A DNA stretch of 64,000 nt, taken from an uncultured Erysipelotrichaceae bacterium. Its GTDB lineage: Bacteria > Bacillota_I > Bacilli_A > Erysipelotrichales > Erysipelotrichaceae. The position numbers and the translations under genes were made by a program. Positions within the stretch are counted from its first letter, which is position 1. The number at the start of each line of letters is the position of its first letter. Below the pieces are notes generated by a model. It saw only the letters and a program-made list of their open reading frames with translations. It made no database searches and was not told where the DNA came from. The stretch lies in the NCBI GenBank assembly GCA_934725085.1, contig CAKVAL010000002.1:78003-142002 (forward strand). Reading direction: 5' to 3'. Of this stretch, positions 32,879 through 42,345 are shown piece after piece.

Positions 32879-33270
32879 TGGAAGATAAGGAAATTAAAAA
32901 AACCGAATCTAATAATAATGGCGAGCCTAAAAGCTCGCCATTACAACTAAGAGGGCTTTATTCAAAAGTAAATATTTCTGTAAAGACCTTAGATAAGATT
33001 ATTGGTGTATTATTTGTGGCAATTGTTATTTGTGTCGTTATTGGTTTGACTAATAATGGCTTCAAAGTAGATTTTAATTCTTTGGGTGGTTCTTATATTG
33101 AACCTAAGCGATATGAATATGGAGAGAAGGTTGAAGTAGAAAATCCTACAAGAGAGGGTTATGAATTTGATTATTGGGCACTCGATGAAAATTGTAATAT
33201 TAGAGCTAATTTAGATACGATGATTGTTGATAGTGACTTTACTTTATATGCTTGTTGGTTAAAAAAATAA
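32878..33270 (+). CDS. Small membrane-anchored protein with one InlB B-repeat
   Basis: The 130-residue protein has a polar N-terminus (about 1-37), one transmembrane helix (IGVLFVAIVICVVIGL, about 41-56) and an extracytoplasmic part that reads as a single InlB B-repeat/Listeria-Bacteroides repeat: VDFNSLGGSYI, PTREGYEFDYWALDEN and SDFTLYACW. These repeats usually occur in series in large surface proteins; one alone on a short stalk is odd. It is translationally coupled to mglC, so it could assist the sugar importer or only share its mRNA. Function unknown. Confidence 0.7.
   Translation: MEDKEIKKTESNNNGEPKSSPLQLRGLYSKVNISVKTLDKIIGVLFVAIVICVVIGLTNNGFKVDFNSLGGSYIEPKRYEYGEKVEVENPTREGYEFDYWALDENCNIRANLDTMIVDSDFTLYACWLKK
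32916..32943 (+). repeat. Perfect 11-bp stem-loop inside the small membrane protein gene
   Basis: TAATGGCGAGC pairs with GCTCGCCATTA across CTAAAA. There is no U tract, so it is more likely an mRNA stability or attenuation structure at the 3' border of mglC than a full terminator. Confidence 0.55.
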
Positions 33271-33289
33271 ACGTGAGTTTATTTTTTTT
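33261..33289 (+). terminator. Terminator of the mgl operon
   Basis: AAAAAAATAAAC (33261-33272) pairs perfectly with GTTTATTTTTTT (33277-33288) around GTGA, giving an A-tract/U-tract terminator that covers the stop codon of the preceding gene. Confidence 0.85.
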
Positions 33290-33307
33290 ATATAGTAATA
33301 TGTAGAT

Positions 33308-34156
33308 ATGTTAAAAATTATTACAGATAGCGCTAGTGATATTACATTAGCCCAAGCTAAAGAGCTTAACGTTGACATGATTTCTCTTAATGTGACTTTT
33401 GAAGGAAAGACATATAAGGAGGAAAAGGATATATCTAAAGAAGAATTTTTTGATTTGTTGGTAAATAGTCCATCATTTCCAATAACTTCTCAACCCGCTC
33501 CAAGCGAACTTATGGAGATTTTAGAAGAGGCAAAAAAGAATAATGATGAGGTAATTGGTATTTTCTTGTCTTCTAAGATTTCTGGTACTTATGATAATGC
33601 AGTTATGATCAAGAATATGGTTGAGATTGATAATTGTCATTTCATAGATTCTTTGAGTTGTTCATGTGGTGAAAGATATTTGGTTAATGAAGCTTGTAGG
33701 ATGAGAGATGAAGGGGTTAGTTATAACGAAATCGTTACTACATTAGAGGAACTAAAGACTAGAGTTAGGGTTATGGCTGGTGCTGATAACCTAGATTATT
33801 TAGCCAAAGGTGGTAGAGTCAATGCGGTTGCTCATAAGGTTGGTAACTTATTGAAGTTTAAGCCACTTGTTACTTTAGATGATGAAGGTAAAGTATCCTT
33901 GTTTTCAAAGCCAAGGGGTACTAAGAGCGCAATTGAAGAATTGGTTTTAAAGATAGTTAATGAAAGATTAGATGAAAGATTTCCAATATGTGCCTTATAT
34001 ACACCAAGTATTGGTAATGTGCTTAAGTTAGTTGAAAAATTAGCTAATGTTGGTGTTGAGATACATGAATTTAATAAGCATATGATTGGTGCTGTTATTG
34101 GTTCTCATTTGGGTCCAAATAGTTTTGGTTTAGCTTATGTTGTAAAGAAGAAATAG
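33308..34156 (+). CDS. DegV-family fatty acid-binding protein
   Basis: The 282-residue protein starts KIITDSASDIT, the DegV signature, and continues with PITSQPAPSELMEILE and IDSLSCSCGERYLVNEA. DegV proteins bind fatty acyl chains; in Gram-positive bacteria some (FakB) present fatty acids to the kinase FakA for phosphorylation. No fakA gene is near. The length is normal. It is monocistronic, between the mgl terminator and the pflB promoter. No Shine-Dalgarno is visible, with a TAATAT box six bases before the ATG. Confidence 0.87.
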   Translation: MLKIITDSASDITLAQAKELNVDMISLNVTFEGKTYKEEKDISKEEFFDLLVNSPSFPITSQPAPSELMEILEEAKKNNDEVIGIFLSSKISGTYDNAVMIKNMVEIDNCHFIDSLSCSCGERYLVNEACRMRDEGVSYNEIVTTLEELKTRVRVMAGADNLDYLAKGGRVNAVAHKVGNLLKFKPLVTLDDEGKVSLFSKPRGTKSAIEELVLKIVNERLDERFPICALYTPSIGNVLKLVEKLANVGVEIHEFNKHMIGAVIGSHLGPNSFGLAYVVKKK

Positions 34157-34193
34157 AGCTTATACAAAAATTTGTATTCTTTGTGCATTTATG

Positions 34194-34222
34194 TTGCTAA
34201 ATTAGTGCAAAAATATTAGAAT
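34194..34222 (+). promoter_or_regulatory. pflB promoter
   Basis: -35 TTGCTA (34194-34199), 17-bp spacer, -10 TAGAAT (34217-34222). A 6-bp hairpin AACGAC/GTCGTT with a GAAG loop (34234-34249) lies in the leader between promoter and Shine-Dalgarno. Confidence 0.6.
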
Positions 34223-34270
34223 AAAGGACGTAAAACGACGAAGGTCGTTATAAATAAAGAAAGAGGTAGT

Positions 34271-36508
34271 ATGAAAGAACAGTGGAGCGGATTTAAAAGT
34301 GGCAAGTGGTGCAATGAAATTGATGTAAGGGATTTCATTCAAACTAACTACAAGCCATATGATGGTGATGAAAGTTTCTTAGCTGGTGCAACAGAGGCAA
34401 CTGATAAGCTATGGGGCGAATTACAAATTTTACAAAAGGAAGAAAGAGCCAAGGGTGGCGTGCTTGATATGGAAACTGAAGTAGTAAGTGGTATTACTGC
34501 TTATGGTGCTGCATATCTTGATAAAGATTTAGAAAAGATTGTTGGTTTACAAACTGATAAGCCATTAAAGAGAGCATTTATGCCTTATGGTGGTATCCGT
34601 ATGGCTGAACAAAGCTGTCAAATGTATGGTTATGAACCAAGCCAAGAGTTACATGATATTTTTACTAAGTATCATACAACTCACTCTGATGCAGTTTTCT
34701 CTTGTTATACAAAGGAAATGAAGACTGCAAGACATAACAAGATCATTACAGGTTTACCTGATACTTATGGTAGAGGTAGAATCGTTGGTGACTATAGAAG
34801 AATCGCCTTATACGGTATTGATTATTTAATCGAATGTAAACAAAATGATTTAGATGAATACGGTGGCGGTTTAATGGATGAAATCGTTTGTCGTCAAAAG
34901 GAAGAAATTGCTAAGCAAATCAAGGCTTTAAAGGCTATGAAGGAAATGGCTTTAAGCTATGGCTTCGATATTTCTTTACCTGCAAAGGATTCATATGAAG
35001 CTGCACAATGGCTATACTTCGGTTATTTAGCTGCTATTAAGACTCAAAATGGTGCTGCTATGTCAGTAGGTAGAATCGCTACTTTCTTAGATATCTATTT
35101 TGAAAGAGACTTAGCTAGTGGCAAGTATACTGAATCTGAGATTCAAGAGATCGTTGACCATTTAACTATGAAGTTTAGAATGGTTAAGTTTGCTAGAATT
35201 GAAAGCTATAACCAATTATTCTCTGGTGACCCAGTTTGGGCAACACTTGATTTAGCTGGTGCTGGTGTAGATGGTAGAAGCATGGTTACTAAGACTGACT
35301 TCCGTTTCTTACATACTTTAGAGAACATGGGACCTTCTCCTGAGCCAAATGTTACTGTTTTATATACTTCAAGACTTCCTGAAGGCTTTAAGAAGTATGC
35401 AGCTAAGATTTCAGTAGATACAAGTTCTATTCAATATGAAAATGATGATGTAATGCGTGTTGTTTGGGGTGATGACTATGCAATTTGTTGTTGTGTAAGT
35501 GCTACTCAAACTGGTAAGGAAATGCAATTCTTTGGTGCTAGAGCTAACTTAGCTAAGTGTCTTCTTTACGCTATCAATGGTGGTAAGGATGAAAAGACTA
35601 AGATGCAAGTTGGTCCTATCTATCAACCAATTACTTCTGAATACTTAAATTTCGATGAAGTAATGGAAAAGTATGACTTAATGATGGGTTGGTTGGCTAA
35701 GTTGTATGTAAACACATTAAACTTAATCCACTATATGCATGATAAGTACTATTATGAAGCAGCTCAAATGGCTTTAATTGATACTGAAGTAAGAAGAACT
35801 TTCGCTACTGGTATTGCAGGTTTCAGCCATGTTGTTGACTCATTAAGTGCTATTAAATATGCTAAGGTTAAGACAATCAGAGATGAAGATGGTCTTGTAG
35901 TTGATTATGAAGTTGAGGGTGATTTCCCAAGATACGGTAATGATGATGATAGAGCAGATGATATCGCTATTTGGTTATTAAAGACTTTCTTAGAGAAGGT
36001 TAAGGAAAACCATACTTATAGAAATTCAGAAGCAACTACTTCAATTCTTACTATTACTTCAAATGTTGTTTATGGTAAGGCAACAGGTTCTCTACCTGAT
36101 GGTAGAAAGGCTGGCGAACCTTTATCTCCAGGTGCTAACCCAGCTTATGGTGCTGAAAAGAACGGTTTAATTTCTTCATTAAACTCAGTTGCTAAGTTAC
36201 CTTATGAATATGCTCTTGATGGTATTTCAAATACACAAACTATTAACCCTGATGCACTAGGTCATAGTGAGGATGAAAGAGTTAATAACTTAGTTAACGT
36301 ATTAGATGGCTACTTCGACAGAGGTGCTCACCACTTGAATGTTAACGTGTTCGGTGTAGAGAAGTTAAAAGATGCTATGGAACATCCAGAAAAGCCAGAA
36401 TATGCAAACTTCACAATTAGAGTTTCTGGTTATGCTGTTAAGTTCATTGACTTGACTCGTGAACAACAACTAGATGTTATCAGCAGAACTTGTCATGAGC
36501 ACATGTAA
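34271..36508 (+). CDS. pflB: Formate C-acetyltransferase (pyruvate formate-lyase)
   Basis: The 745-residue glycyl-radical enzyme converts pyruvate and CoA to acetyl-CoA and formate under anaerobic conditions. The catalytic cysteines are in YAICCCVSATQTG (around residue 406) and the radical glycine is Gly720 in RVSGYAVKF near the C-terminus. Length matches PflB rather than other glycyl-radical enzymes, and the activase gene overlaps its end. The start has GAAAGAGG as Shine-Dalgarno. This marks a fermentative anaerobic metabolism. Confidence 0.95.
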   Translation: MKEQWSGFKSGKWCNEIDVRDFIQTNYKPYDGDESFLAGATEATDKLWGELQILQKEERAKGGVLDMETEVVSGITAYGAAYLDKDLEKIVGLQTDKPLKRAFMPYGGIRMAEQSCQMYGYEPSQELHDIFTKYHTTHSDAVFSCYTKEMKTARHNKIITGLPDTYGRGRIVGDYRRIALYGIDYLIECKQNDLDEYGGGLMDEIVCRQKEEIAKQIKALKAMKEMALSYGFDISLPAKDSYEAAQWLYFGYLAAIKTQNGAAMSVGRIATFLDIYFERDLASGKYTESEIQEIVDHLTMKFRMVKFARIESYNQLFSGDPVWATLDLAGAGVDGRSMVTKTDFRFLHTLENMGPSPEPNVTVLYTSRLPEGFKKYAAKISVDTSSIQYENDDVMRVVWGDDYAICCCVSATQTGKEMQFFGARANLAKCLLYAINGGKDEKTKMQVGPIYQPITSEYLNFDEVMEKYDLMMGWLAKLYVNTLNLIHYMHDKYYYEAAQMALIDTEVRRTFATGIAGFSHVVDSLSAIKYAKVKTIRDEDGLVVDYEVEGDFPRYGNDDDRADDIAIWLLKTFLEKVKENHTYRNSEATTSILTITSNVVYGKATGSLPDGRKAGEPLSPGANPAYGAEKNGLISSLNSVAKLPYEYALDGISNTQTINPDALGHSEDERVNNLVNVLDGYFDRGAHHLNVNVFGVEKLKDAMEHPEKPEYANFTIRVSGYAVKFIDLTREQQLDVISRTCHEHM

Positions 36509-37247
36509 TAACAATTTAGGTCTTATTCATTCATGCGAATCCTTTGGCTCAGTTGATGGGCCAGGGGTTCGCTATATTGTTTTTATGCAAGGTTGCAATA
36601 TGCGTTGTGCATATTGTCATAATCCGGATACTTGGAAAACAGGTGAAGGAAATACAAGCGCTAAGGAAGTCTTTGATAAGGCTATTAGATGTAAGTCTTA
36701 CTGGAGAAATGGTGGTGGTATTACTGTTTCTGGTGGTGAGCCCTTATTACAACTTGATTTCTTGATTGATCTATTTACTTTATGTAAACAAGAGGATGTT
36801 AATACTTGTATTGATACTTGTGGTCAGCCTTTTGATTTAAACAATATTGAGTTCATGGAAAAGTTTGATAAGTTATTAGAGCTTACTGATTTACTTTTAG
36901 TAGATATTAAGCATATTGATAATGACAAACATATTGAACTCACTGGTAAGCCAAATACTAATATTTTAGAAATGTTTAGGTATTTGGATAAGAAGAATAA
37001 GCCTATTTGGATTAGACATGTTCTTGTTCCTGGCATTAATGATGATGATGATTCTTTAACTAGGACTAAGGAATTTATTGATTCTTTATCTAATGTGAAA
37101 AGGGTTGAGGTTCTTCCTTATCATACACTTGGTATACACAAGTGGGAGATGTTAGGTCTTAAATATCGTTTAGATGGTGTTTTACCCCCTAGCAAGGAAC
37201 AAATAAGTAGAGCTAATACCATTTTAGATACTCAAAAATACAAATAA
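36495..37247 (+). CDS. pflA: Pyruvate formate-lyase activating enzyme
   Basis: The 250-residue radical SAM enzyme installs the glycyl radical on PflB. The [4Fe-4S] motif CNMRCAYC follows the characteristic start HSCESFGSVDGPGVRYIVFM, and GGGITVSGGEP lies further on. I start at ATG 36495, which overlaps the pflB end by 14 bases, giving MSTCNNNLG before the conserved region. It is followed at once by a terminator whose stem begins in the stop codon. Confidence 0.93.
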   Translation: MSTCNNNLGLIHSCESFGSVDGPGVRYIVFMQGCNMRCAYCHNPDTWKTGEGNTSAKEVFDKAIRCKSYWRNGGGITVSGGEPLLQLDFLIDLFTLCKQEDVNTCIDTCGQPFDLNNIEFMEKFDKLLELTDLLLVDIKHIDNDKHIELTGKPNTNILEMFRYLDKKNKPIWIRHVLVPGINDDDDSLTRTKEFIDSLSNVKRVEVLPYHTLGIHKWEMLGLKYRLDGVLPPSKEQISRANTILDTQKYK

Positions 37248-37274
37248 GTCATTGCCTAAGGTGATGACTTTTTT
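37246..37274 (+). terminator. Terminator of pflBA
   Basis: AAGTCATTGCC pairs with GGTGATGACTT (two wobbles), followed by TTTTTT. Confidence 0.8.
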
Positions 37275-37288
37275 ATATCATAAATATA

Positions 37289-38791
37289 ATGAAAAGTGTT
37301 TTAGGCCGTATCATAACTTTGGTGTTCATGGTTCTTGGTGAACTAGCTTTAGGGGTTTTGTTATTTAATTATTTGACTTCTAAATTTGTTTTTATTGAAG
37401 TATTTTTACATATACTTGCGGTAATAGTAGTCTTAAATATTATTAGAACTTCTAAGCATTTATCTAGTGATATAACTTGGATTTTTTTAATTATTTTATT
37501 TCCAGTACCGGCTACTTTTGTCTTCCTTATGACTTATTTTAATTTGTTTATTAATAGAACTTTTAAGTCGATTGTTAAGGAAGAAAAGAAGGCGGTTACT
37601 TTTTTAAAACAGGATGATGAAGTATTAGAGGATTTAAAGAAAGAGTGTCCTACCTATTTTCAAGATTTCATGTTTCTAAAGAATAGTAATTTCCCAATCT
37701 ACTACAACAATAATTTTGATTATTATAGTCCTGGTGAAAAGGGTTTTCCTGTTTTATTGAGTGAGCTTAAGAAGGCTAAGAAGTATATCTTTATGGAATA
37801 TTTCATTATTGAAGAAGGAATTATGTTTAATTCTATTTTGGATATTCTAAAAGAAAAGGTAAAAGAGGGTGTTGAGTGTAGGGTTATGTATGATGATATG
37901 GGTTCTTTGCATACATTACCTAAATCATACGCTAATGTACTTGAGTCTTATGGTATTAAGGCGGTTACTTTTAATAAGGTAACTCCGATTTTAAGTACTA
38001 TTATGAATAATCGAGATCATCGTAAGATTTTAATTATTGATGGTAAGGTAGCTTTTAGTGGTGGTGTTAATTTAGCTGATGAATATATAAACAAGAAGGT
38101 AGTTCATGGTAAGTGGTTAGATAATATCATTAGAATTAAGGGTAAGGCCGTTGATTCGATGTTGGTGACTTTCTTAACTAACTGGAATGCACTAAGACAT
38201 GATGATGTTGATTATAGAGACTTCATGGTTGAGCATAGAGTTAGAGTTAAGGATGGTTTTATTGTTCCTTATAGTGAGACACCTTTAGACTTTGAATTAA
38301 CGGCGCAGAGTGTTTATATGGACATTTTAAATAGAGCCCAAGATTATGTTTATATCATGACTCCTTATTTGATTATTGATGAAGAAATGATTAACTGCCT
38401 TATTCATACCGCTAAAAAAGGTGTAGATGTTAAGATTATTGTCCCTGGTATTGCTGATAAAAAGATAATTCATGATATTGGTGAGTCTTATTATGACCAA
38501 TTAATTAGGGGTGGTGTTCAGATATATGAATATAGACCTGGTTTTGTGCATGCAAAAGTATTTGTGAGCGATGATATTTCAAGTGTTGTCGGTACTGTTA
38601 ACCTTGATTATCGTTCTTTATATCTTCATTTTGAGAATGCAGTCCTTTTATATAAGAGTAAAAAGATAATGGATATTAAGAAGGACTTCTTGGATGCTTT
38701 GGATGATTCAATTGAAATTAAACATGCTCGTTTTTCTATTGTGAAGAACTTTTTGATGAGTGTGTTAAGAATATTCGCATCTTTGTTGTAG
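37289..38791 (+). CDS. cls: Cardiolipin synthase (phospholipase D family)
   Basis: The 500-residue membrane enzyme has two N-terminal helices (about residues 5-75), followed by two PLD domains with HKD motifs: DHRKILIIDGKVAFSGG (about 248-264) and FVHAKVFVSDDISSVVG (about 424-440). It should make cardiolipin from two phosphatidylglycerols. A TATCAT box lies seven bases before the ATG and no Shine-Dalgarno is visible. The MFS transporter follows 13 bases after its stop and may be co-transcribed. Confidence 0.9.
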   Translation: MKSVLGRIITLVFMVLGELALGVLLFNYLTSKFVFIEVFLHILAVIVVLNIIRTSKHLSSDITWIFLIILFPVPATFVFLMTYFNLFINRTFKSIVKEEKKAVTFLKQDDEVLEDLKKECPTYFQDFMFLKNSNFPIYYNNNFDYYSPGEKGFPVLLSELKKAKKYIFMEYFIIEEGIMFNSILDILKEKVKEGVECRVMYDDMGSLHTLPKSYANVLESYGIKAVTFNKVTPILSTIMNNRDHRKILIIDGKVAFSGGVNLADEYINKKVVHGKWLDNIIRIKGKAVDSMLVTFLTNWNALRHDDVDYRDFMVEHRVRVKDGFIVPYSETPLDFELTAQSVYMDILNRAQDYVYIMTPYLIIDEEMINCLIHTAKKGVDVKIIVPGIADKKIIHDIGESYYDQLIRGGVQIYEYRPGFVHAKVFVSDDISSVVGTVNLDYRSLYLHFENAVLLYKSKKIMDIKKDFLDALDDSIEIKHARFSIVKNFLMSVLRIFASLL

Positions 38792-38804
38792 ATAGGGGGA
38801 TAAT

Positions 38805-40136
38805 ATGAAATTAAACTACAAGAGAACGATTTTAGTGGGCTTAGCTTTCATGTCTATCTGTGCTTTCTGGCAGATGTATGATGGCATTGTTCCACTAATT
38901 CTAACCAACACCTTTCATTTAAATGAAACGTTGTCTGGTATGATCATGGCCCTTGATAATGTCTTGGCCTTATTCTTATTACCTTTGTTTGGTTCTTTGT
39001 CTGATAAGACAGAAACTAATATTGGCAAGCGTATGCCATTTATCTTATTTGGTACTGGTTTGGCTGTTATTTTAATGAACTTCTTGCCAATTATTGATAA
39101 TGCTTATTATGGTGAACCAACTACATTTAAGCTTATTTCTTTTATCATTGTGCTTGGTTTCTTACTAATTGCGATGGGAACTTATCGTTCTCCTGCTGTA
39201 GCTTTAATGCCTGATGTTACGCCTAATCCTTTAAGATCTAAGGCTAATGCGATTATTAATTTAATGGGTGCAATTGGCGGTATTATCTACTTAGCTTTGG
39301 CTAGCATTTTATATCCTCACGCTAAGACTGTTGGTGTTGAGCATGTTAATTATCAAATATTGTTTATCTTGATTTCAGCACTAATGTTTATTTGTGTTGG
39401 CATCCTATTCTTAATAATTAAGGAACCTAAATTAAGACAAGAGAATCTAGAACTTGAGAAGCAACATCCTGAATGGGACTTAGCTGTTGATGATGGAAGT
39501 GGTGATGAAAAGTTGCCTCCTGAAGTTAAAAGATCTCTTGGTTTCTTACTAGCTTCTATCGCCCTTTGGTTTATGGGCTATAATGGTGTAACAACTTGGT
39601 TTACAACTTATGTTTCTAAGGTAATGGGTGCAGGACTTGGTGGTGCTAGTACATGTTTATTAGTAGCTACAGCCGGTGCTATTGTTTCTTATATTCCAGT
39701 TGGCGCTCTAGCTTCTAAGGTAGGAAGAAAGAAGTGCATTCAATTTGGTGTTATCTTATTAGCTTCAATGTTTATTATGGGCTTTGTCTTAACAACTATC
39801 TTTGATCACATCAATTTTGTAATGTATATCTGTTTCGCCCTTGTAGGCCTTGCGTGGGCTAGCATCAATGTTAATTCACTTCCGATGGTTGTTGAAATGT
39901 GTAAGGGCAGTGACATTGGTAAGTTTACTGGTTATTACTATACAGCTAGTATGGCTGCTCAAATTATCACTCCAGTGTGTGCAGGAACTTTAATGAGACT
40001 TATTTCTTATAAAGTATTATTTATCTATTCTGCAATATTTGTATTGGCATCTTATTTCACTATGATGCAAGTTAAACACGGTGACCAAAAGGTTGCAGGT
40101 AAGAAAGGCTTAGAAGCTTTCGAAGATTTAGATTAA
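38805..40136 (+). CDS. Major facilitator superfamily transporter
   Basis: The 443-residue protein has twelve predicted membrane segments in two halves separated by a hydrophilic loop (about 205-245, with EKQHPEWDLAVDDGSGDEK). The cytoplasmic loop between helices 2 and 3 carries LFGSLSDKTETNIGKRMPF, an MFS motif of the type seen in GPH/SLC45-like sugar carriers. The substrate is unknown. The strong Shine-Dalgarno GGGGG is just after cls, and the membrane LuxR-type regulator begins one base after its stop, suggesting the regulator may control or sense the same process. Confidence 0.82.
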   Translation: MKLNYKRTILVGLAFMSICAFWQMYDGIVPLILTNTFHLNETLSGMIMALDNVLALFLLPLFGSLSDKTETNIGKRMPFILFGTGLAVILMNFLPIIDNAYYGEPTTFKLISFIIVLGFLLIAMGTYRSPAVALMPDVTPNPLRSKANAIINLMGAIGGIIYLALASILYPHAKTVGVEHVNYQILFILISALMFICVGILFLIIKEPKLRQENLELEKQHPEWDLAVDDGSGDEKLPPEVKRSLGFLLASIALWFMGYNGVTTWFTTYVSKVMGAGLGGASTCLLVATAGAIVSYIPVGALASKVGRKKCIQFGVILLASMFIMGFVLTTIFDHINFVMYICFALVGLAWASINVNSLPMVVEMCKGSDIGKFTGYYYTASMAAQIITPVCAGTLMRLISYKVLFIYSAIFVLASYFTMMQVKHGDQKVAGKKGLEAFEDLD

Positions 40137-40137
40137 T

Positions 40138-41370
40138 ATGAATAAATCCAAGTACATTTTAATGAGTTTGTTTACCTTTATATTTTTGAGTTGTGAGTTT
40201 CTTTTTGTTGACATCATATCTTTAACGACAAAAGGGATTAGTGTAGTCAATGCTCAAAACTATGTGTTAGGTAGTAGCGTACTTGGATTTTTTCTTTATT
40301 CATTCATTGATAAACAAAAAAGTATCTATATTGTTACTTGTATACTTTCGCTTATAAGTTTTATATTCGTAATCAATTTAGATACTTATATTTCAATACT
40401 TATATCAGGACTTATGTTATTCCTATTTTTAGGAATCTTAGGTGGTGCATCTTATTATAAGTCAATCTGTGATAGTGCTATTGTTGTAGGCATTTCATAT
40501 ATGTGTGGTACTTTACTACAATTTGTGGTTAATTATCTAAGTATTGAAATATATATCATTCCTCTTTGTTTAGTATTGTTGTCAATTTGTTTATTTAAAA
40601 CTAATGTTGATGAAATGATACTAGTAAAAAAAGATACAAAAGAATTATCTATCATACTAATATTGTTAGTATCATTACTAACAATTGTTTTTTCAACACT
40701 AGATAATGCGGTAACTATTTATCATGCCAATAAGGTCTTAGATATTGGAAGATGGCCAAGATTACTTTTAGCTTTTAGTGCTTTGTTGGCAGGTTTCTTA
40801 TATGATATAAGATCAAGAAAATATATGAGTATTATCATCTATTGTGTGATGGTTCTTTCTACTATTTGTTTATTGGTTAATGAATTACTTGGTCTAATAA
40901 TCTTTTACTTGTCGGCTGGTTTCTTTGCGGTCTTTTTTACGACATCTTTTTTAGAAATTGCACCCTATACTAATAGACCAAAGCTATATGCTGGAATGGG
41001 TAGGGCTATCAATAATCTAGTGGCAATTCTAATTTCTAATCTATCTTTAAATTTATTAAGTGGTGACAATAAGCTACTTATCATCAGTATTGAATTAATC
41101 TTGTTTGTCTTTACTAGTATTCTTACTTTTGTTTATACCAATAAATATAAATTGTTTATAGAATCTAGTGATAATCAAGCAAAAGAATATAATTTAACCC
41201 CAAGAGAAAGGGAAGTTTTAAATCTATTAATTAGCAGTGATGATAAGTTACAAGAAATAGCTGATAAGTTAAGTATTTCTAAAAGAACACTAGAAAGATA
41301 TGTAACTTCTATTTATAAGAAAACTAATACTACATCTCGTGTAGGCCTTATTTCTTTGTTTAAAAAATAA
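40138..41370 (+). CDS. Membrane-embedded LuxR-type transcription regulator
   Basis: The 410-residue protein has about ten to twelve hydrophobic segments (about residues 5-340) resembling a transporter-like membrane domain, then a cytoplasmic LuxR/GerE helix-turn-helix (about 350-408): NLTPREREVLNLLIS, DKLQEIADKLSISKRTLERY and TSRVGLISLF. Such membrane LuxR proteins are known mainly from gut Actinobacteriota and are little studied. It sits one base after the MFS gene without a visible Shine-Dalgarno. The likely role is one-component sensing at the membrane; the ligand and targets are unknown. Confidence 0.8.
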   Translation: MNKSKYILMSLFTFIFLSCEFLFVDIISLTTKGISVVNAQNYVLGSSVLGFFLYSFIDKQKSIYIVTCILSLISFIFVINLDTYISILISGLMLFLFLGILGGASYYKSICDSAIVVGISYMCGTLLQFVVNYLSIEIYIIPLCLVLLSICLFKTNVDEMILVKKDTKELSIILILLVSLLTIVFSTLDNAVTIYHANKVLDIGRWPRLLLAFSALLAGFLYDIRSRKYMSIIIYCVMVLSTICLLVNELLGLIIFYLSAGFFAVFFTTSFLEIAPYTNRPKLYAGMGRAINNLVAILISNLSLNLLSGDNKLLIISIELILFVFTSILTFVYTNKYKLFIESSDNQAKEYNLTPREREVLNLLISSDDKLQEIADKLSISKRTLERYVTSIYKKTNTTSRVGLISLFKK

Positions 41371-41422
41371 TTGGCGGATATCCCTTATATATGTTTTTGT
41401 TCATGTTTCTTAAAATATAAGC

Positions 41423-42337
41423 ATGAAGTATATTATCTTATCCATTTGTTTATTAATGTCATTAGGTGCTTGTAAGTCTATTGAACATACTCAGGCAGAT
41501 CCTGTTAATCTAACTCAATATCTTTTAAAAGAAAGAGGACTTGCCTATGATAAATCAGATTATAAAAAGTTGGAAAAGGGTGATGTTGATATCAGTGAAT
41601 ATAGTGAATTTGACTTAAATAATCATATGTTCAATGATGGAATAGTTTATAAGGTAAGCTTAGATAATTTATTTTCTAATGGTTATAATATCAAGTTTAT
41701 AACTGATATAGGATATAAAAATCCTCTGTCTTGGTCTATTAAAGATAGTGATATTGATATTTATTTAAAAGATGATGAAGGATTAAAAATCAACTTTGAT
41801 ACTTTAGAAGAAAAAAAGATTGATGAATCTTTATTTAATAGGGTATATCGTTACAAGGGTGATACTTTAAAAGATGATACTGATTATTTTAAAGGTGCCA
41901 ATAAGATATATGATTTTGATGACTATATGCTTGCCTTGTTTGAAGACAAATTGAGTATTCTTTATTCATTTGACTATTTAAATTTAGACGAGTATAGGGA
42001 TATGGGCAAAAGAGAATATCTTGCCTTTGATCTTGAAATAGAAGGATATCCTATTAGAATCTTTAATTCTAATATTTTAATGACTAACTGCGCTTACTAT
42101 GAAATTATTTATGCTAATGAACCTAATTTTCCTGATACTTGTAATTTAGTTTTAAAAGAAATTGGTATCTTATCTACTTTTTATAGAGATGTTAGAAATA
42201 TAGTTGGCGACTATGTAATTTGTGATGATTACTCATTATTACCACTTAAAAAGATTATTAAGGGAAATGATGGTGAGTTTTATAAATATGATCCCCATAG
42301 CTTTTACAAGGATAATGGGATTAGATATATCGAATAG
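41423..42337 (+). CDS. Putative lipoprotein of unknown function
   Basis: The 304-residue protein has a lipoprotein signal peptide, MKYIILSICLLMSLGACKS (lipobox LGAC). The mature part is rich in Asp, Lys and Tyr with no motif I recognise. It ends without a membrane anchor, so it should sit on the outer face of the cell membrane. It is followed eight bases later by a second lipoprotein gene, probably the same operon. TAAAAT lies six bases before the ATG and no Shine-Dalgarno is seen. Confidence 0.6.
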   Translation: MKYIILSICLLMSLGACKSIEHTQADPVNLTQYLLKERGLAYDKSDYKKLEKGDVDISEYSEFDLNNHMFNDGIVYKVSLDNLFSNGYNIKFITDIGYKNPLSWSIKDSDIDIYLKDDEGLKINFDTLEEKKIDESLFNRVYRYKGDTLKDDTDYFKGANKIYDFDDYMLALFEDKLSILYSFDYLNLDEYRDMGKREYLAFDLEIEGYPIRIFNSNILMTNCAYYEIIYANEPNFPDTCNLVLKEIGILSTFYRDVRNIVGDYVICDDYSLLPLKKIIKGNDGEFYKYDPHSFYKDNGIRYIE

Positions 42338-42345
42338 GAGGCTAT

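Noticed and set aside
36474..36494. Upstream alternative start for pflA
   Set aside because: It would only extend the protein into the pflB coding end without conserved residues; the ATG at 36495 gives the expected length.
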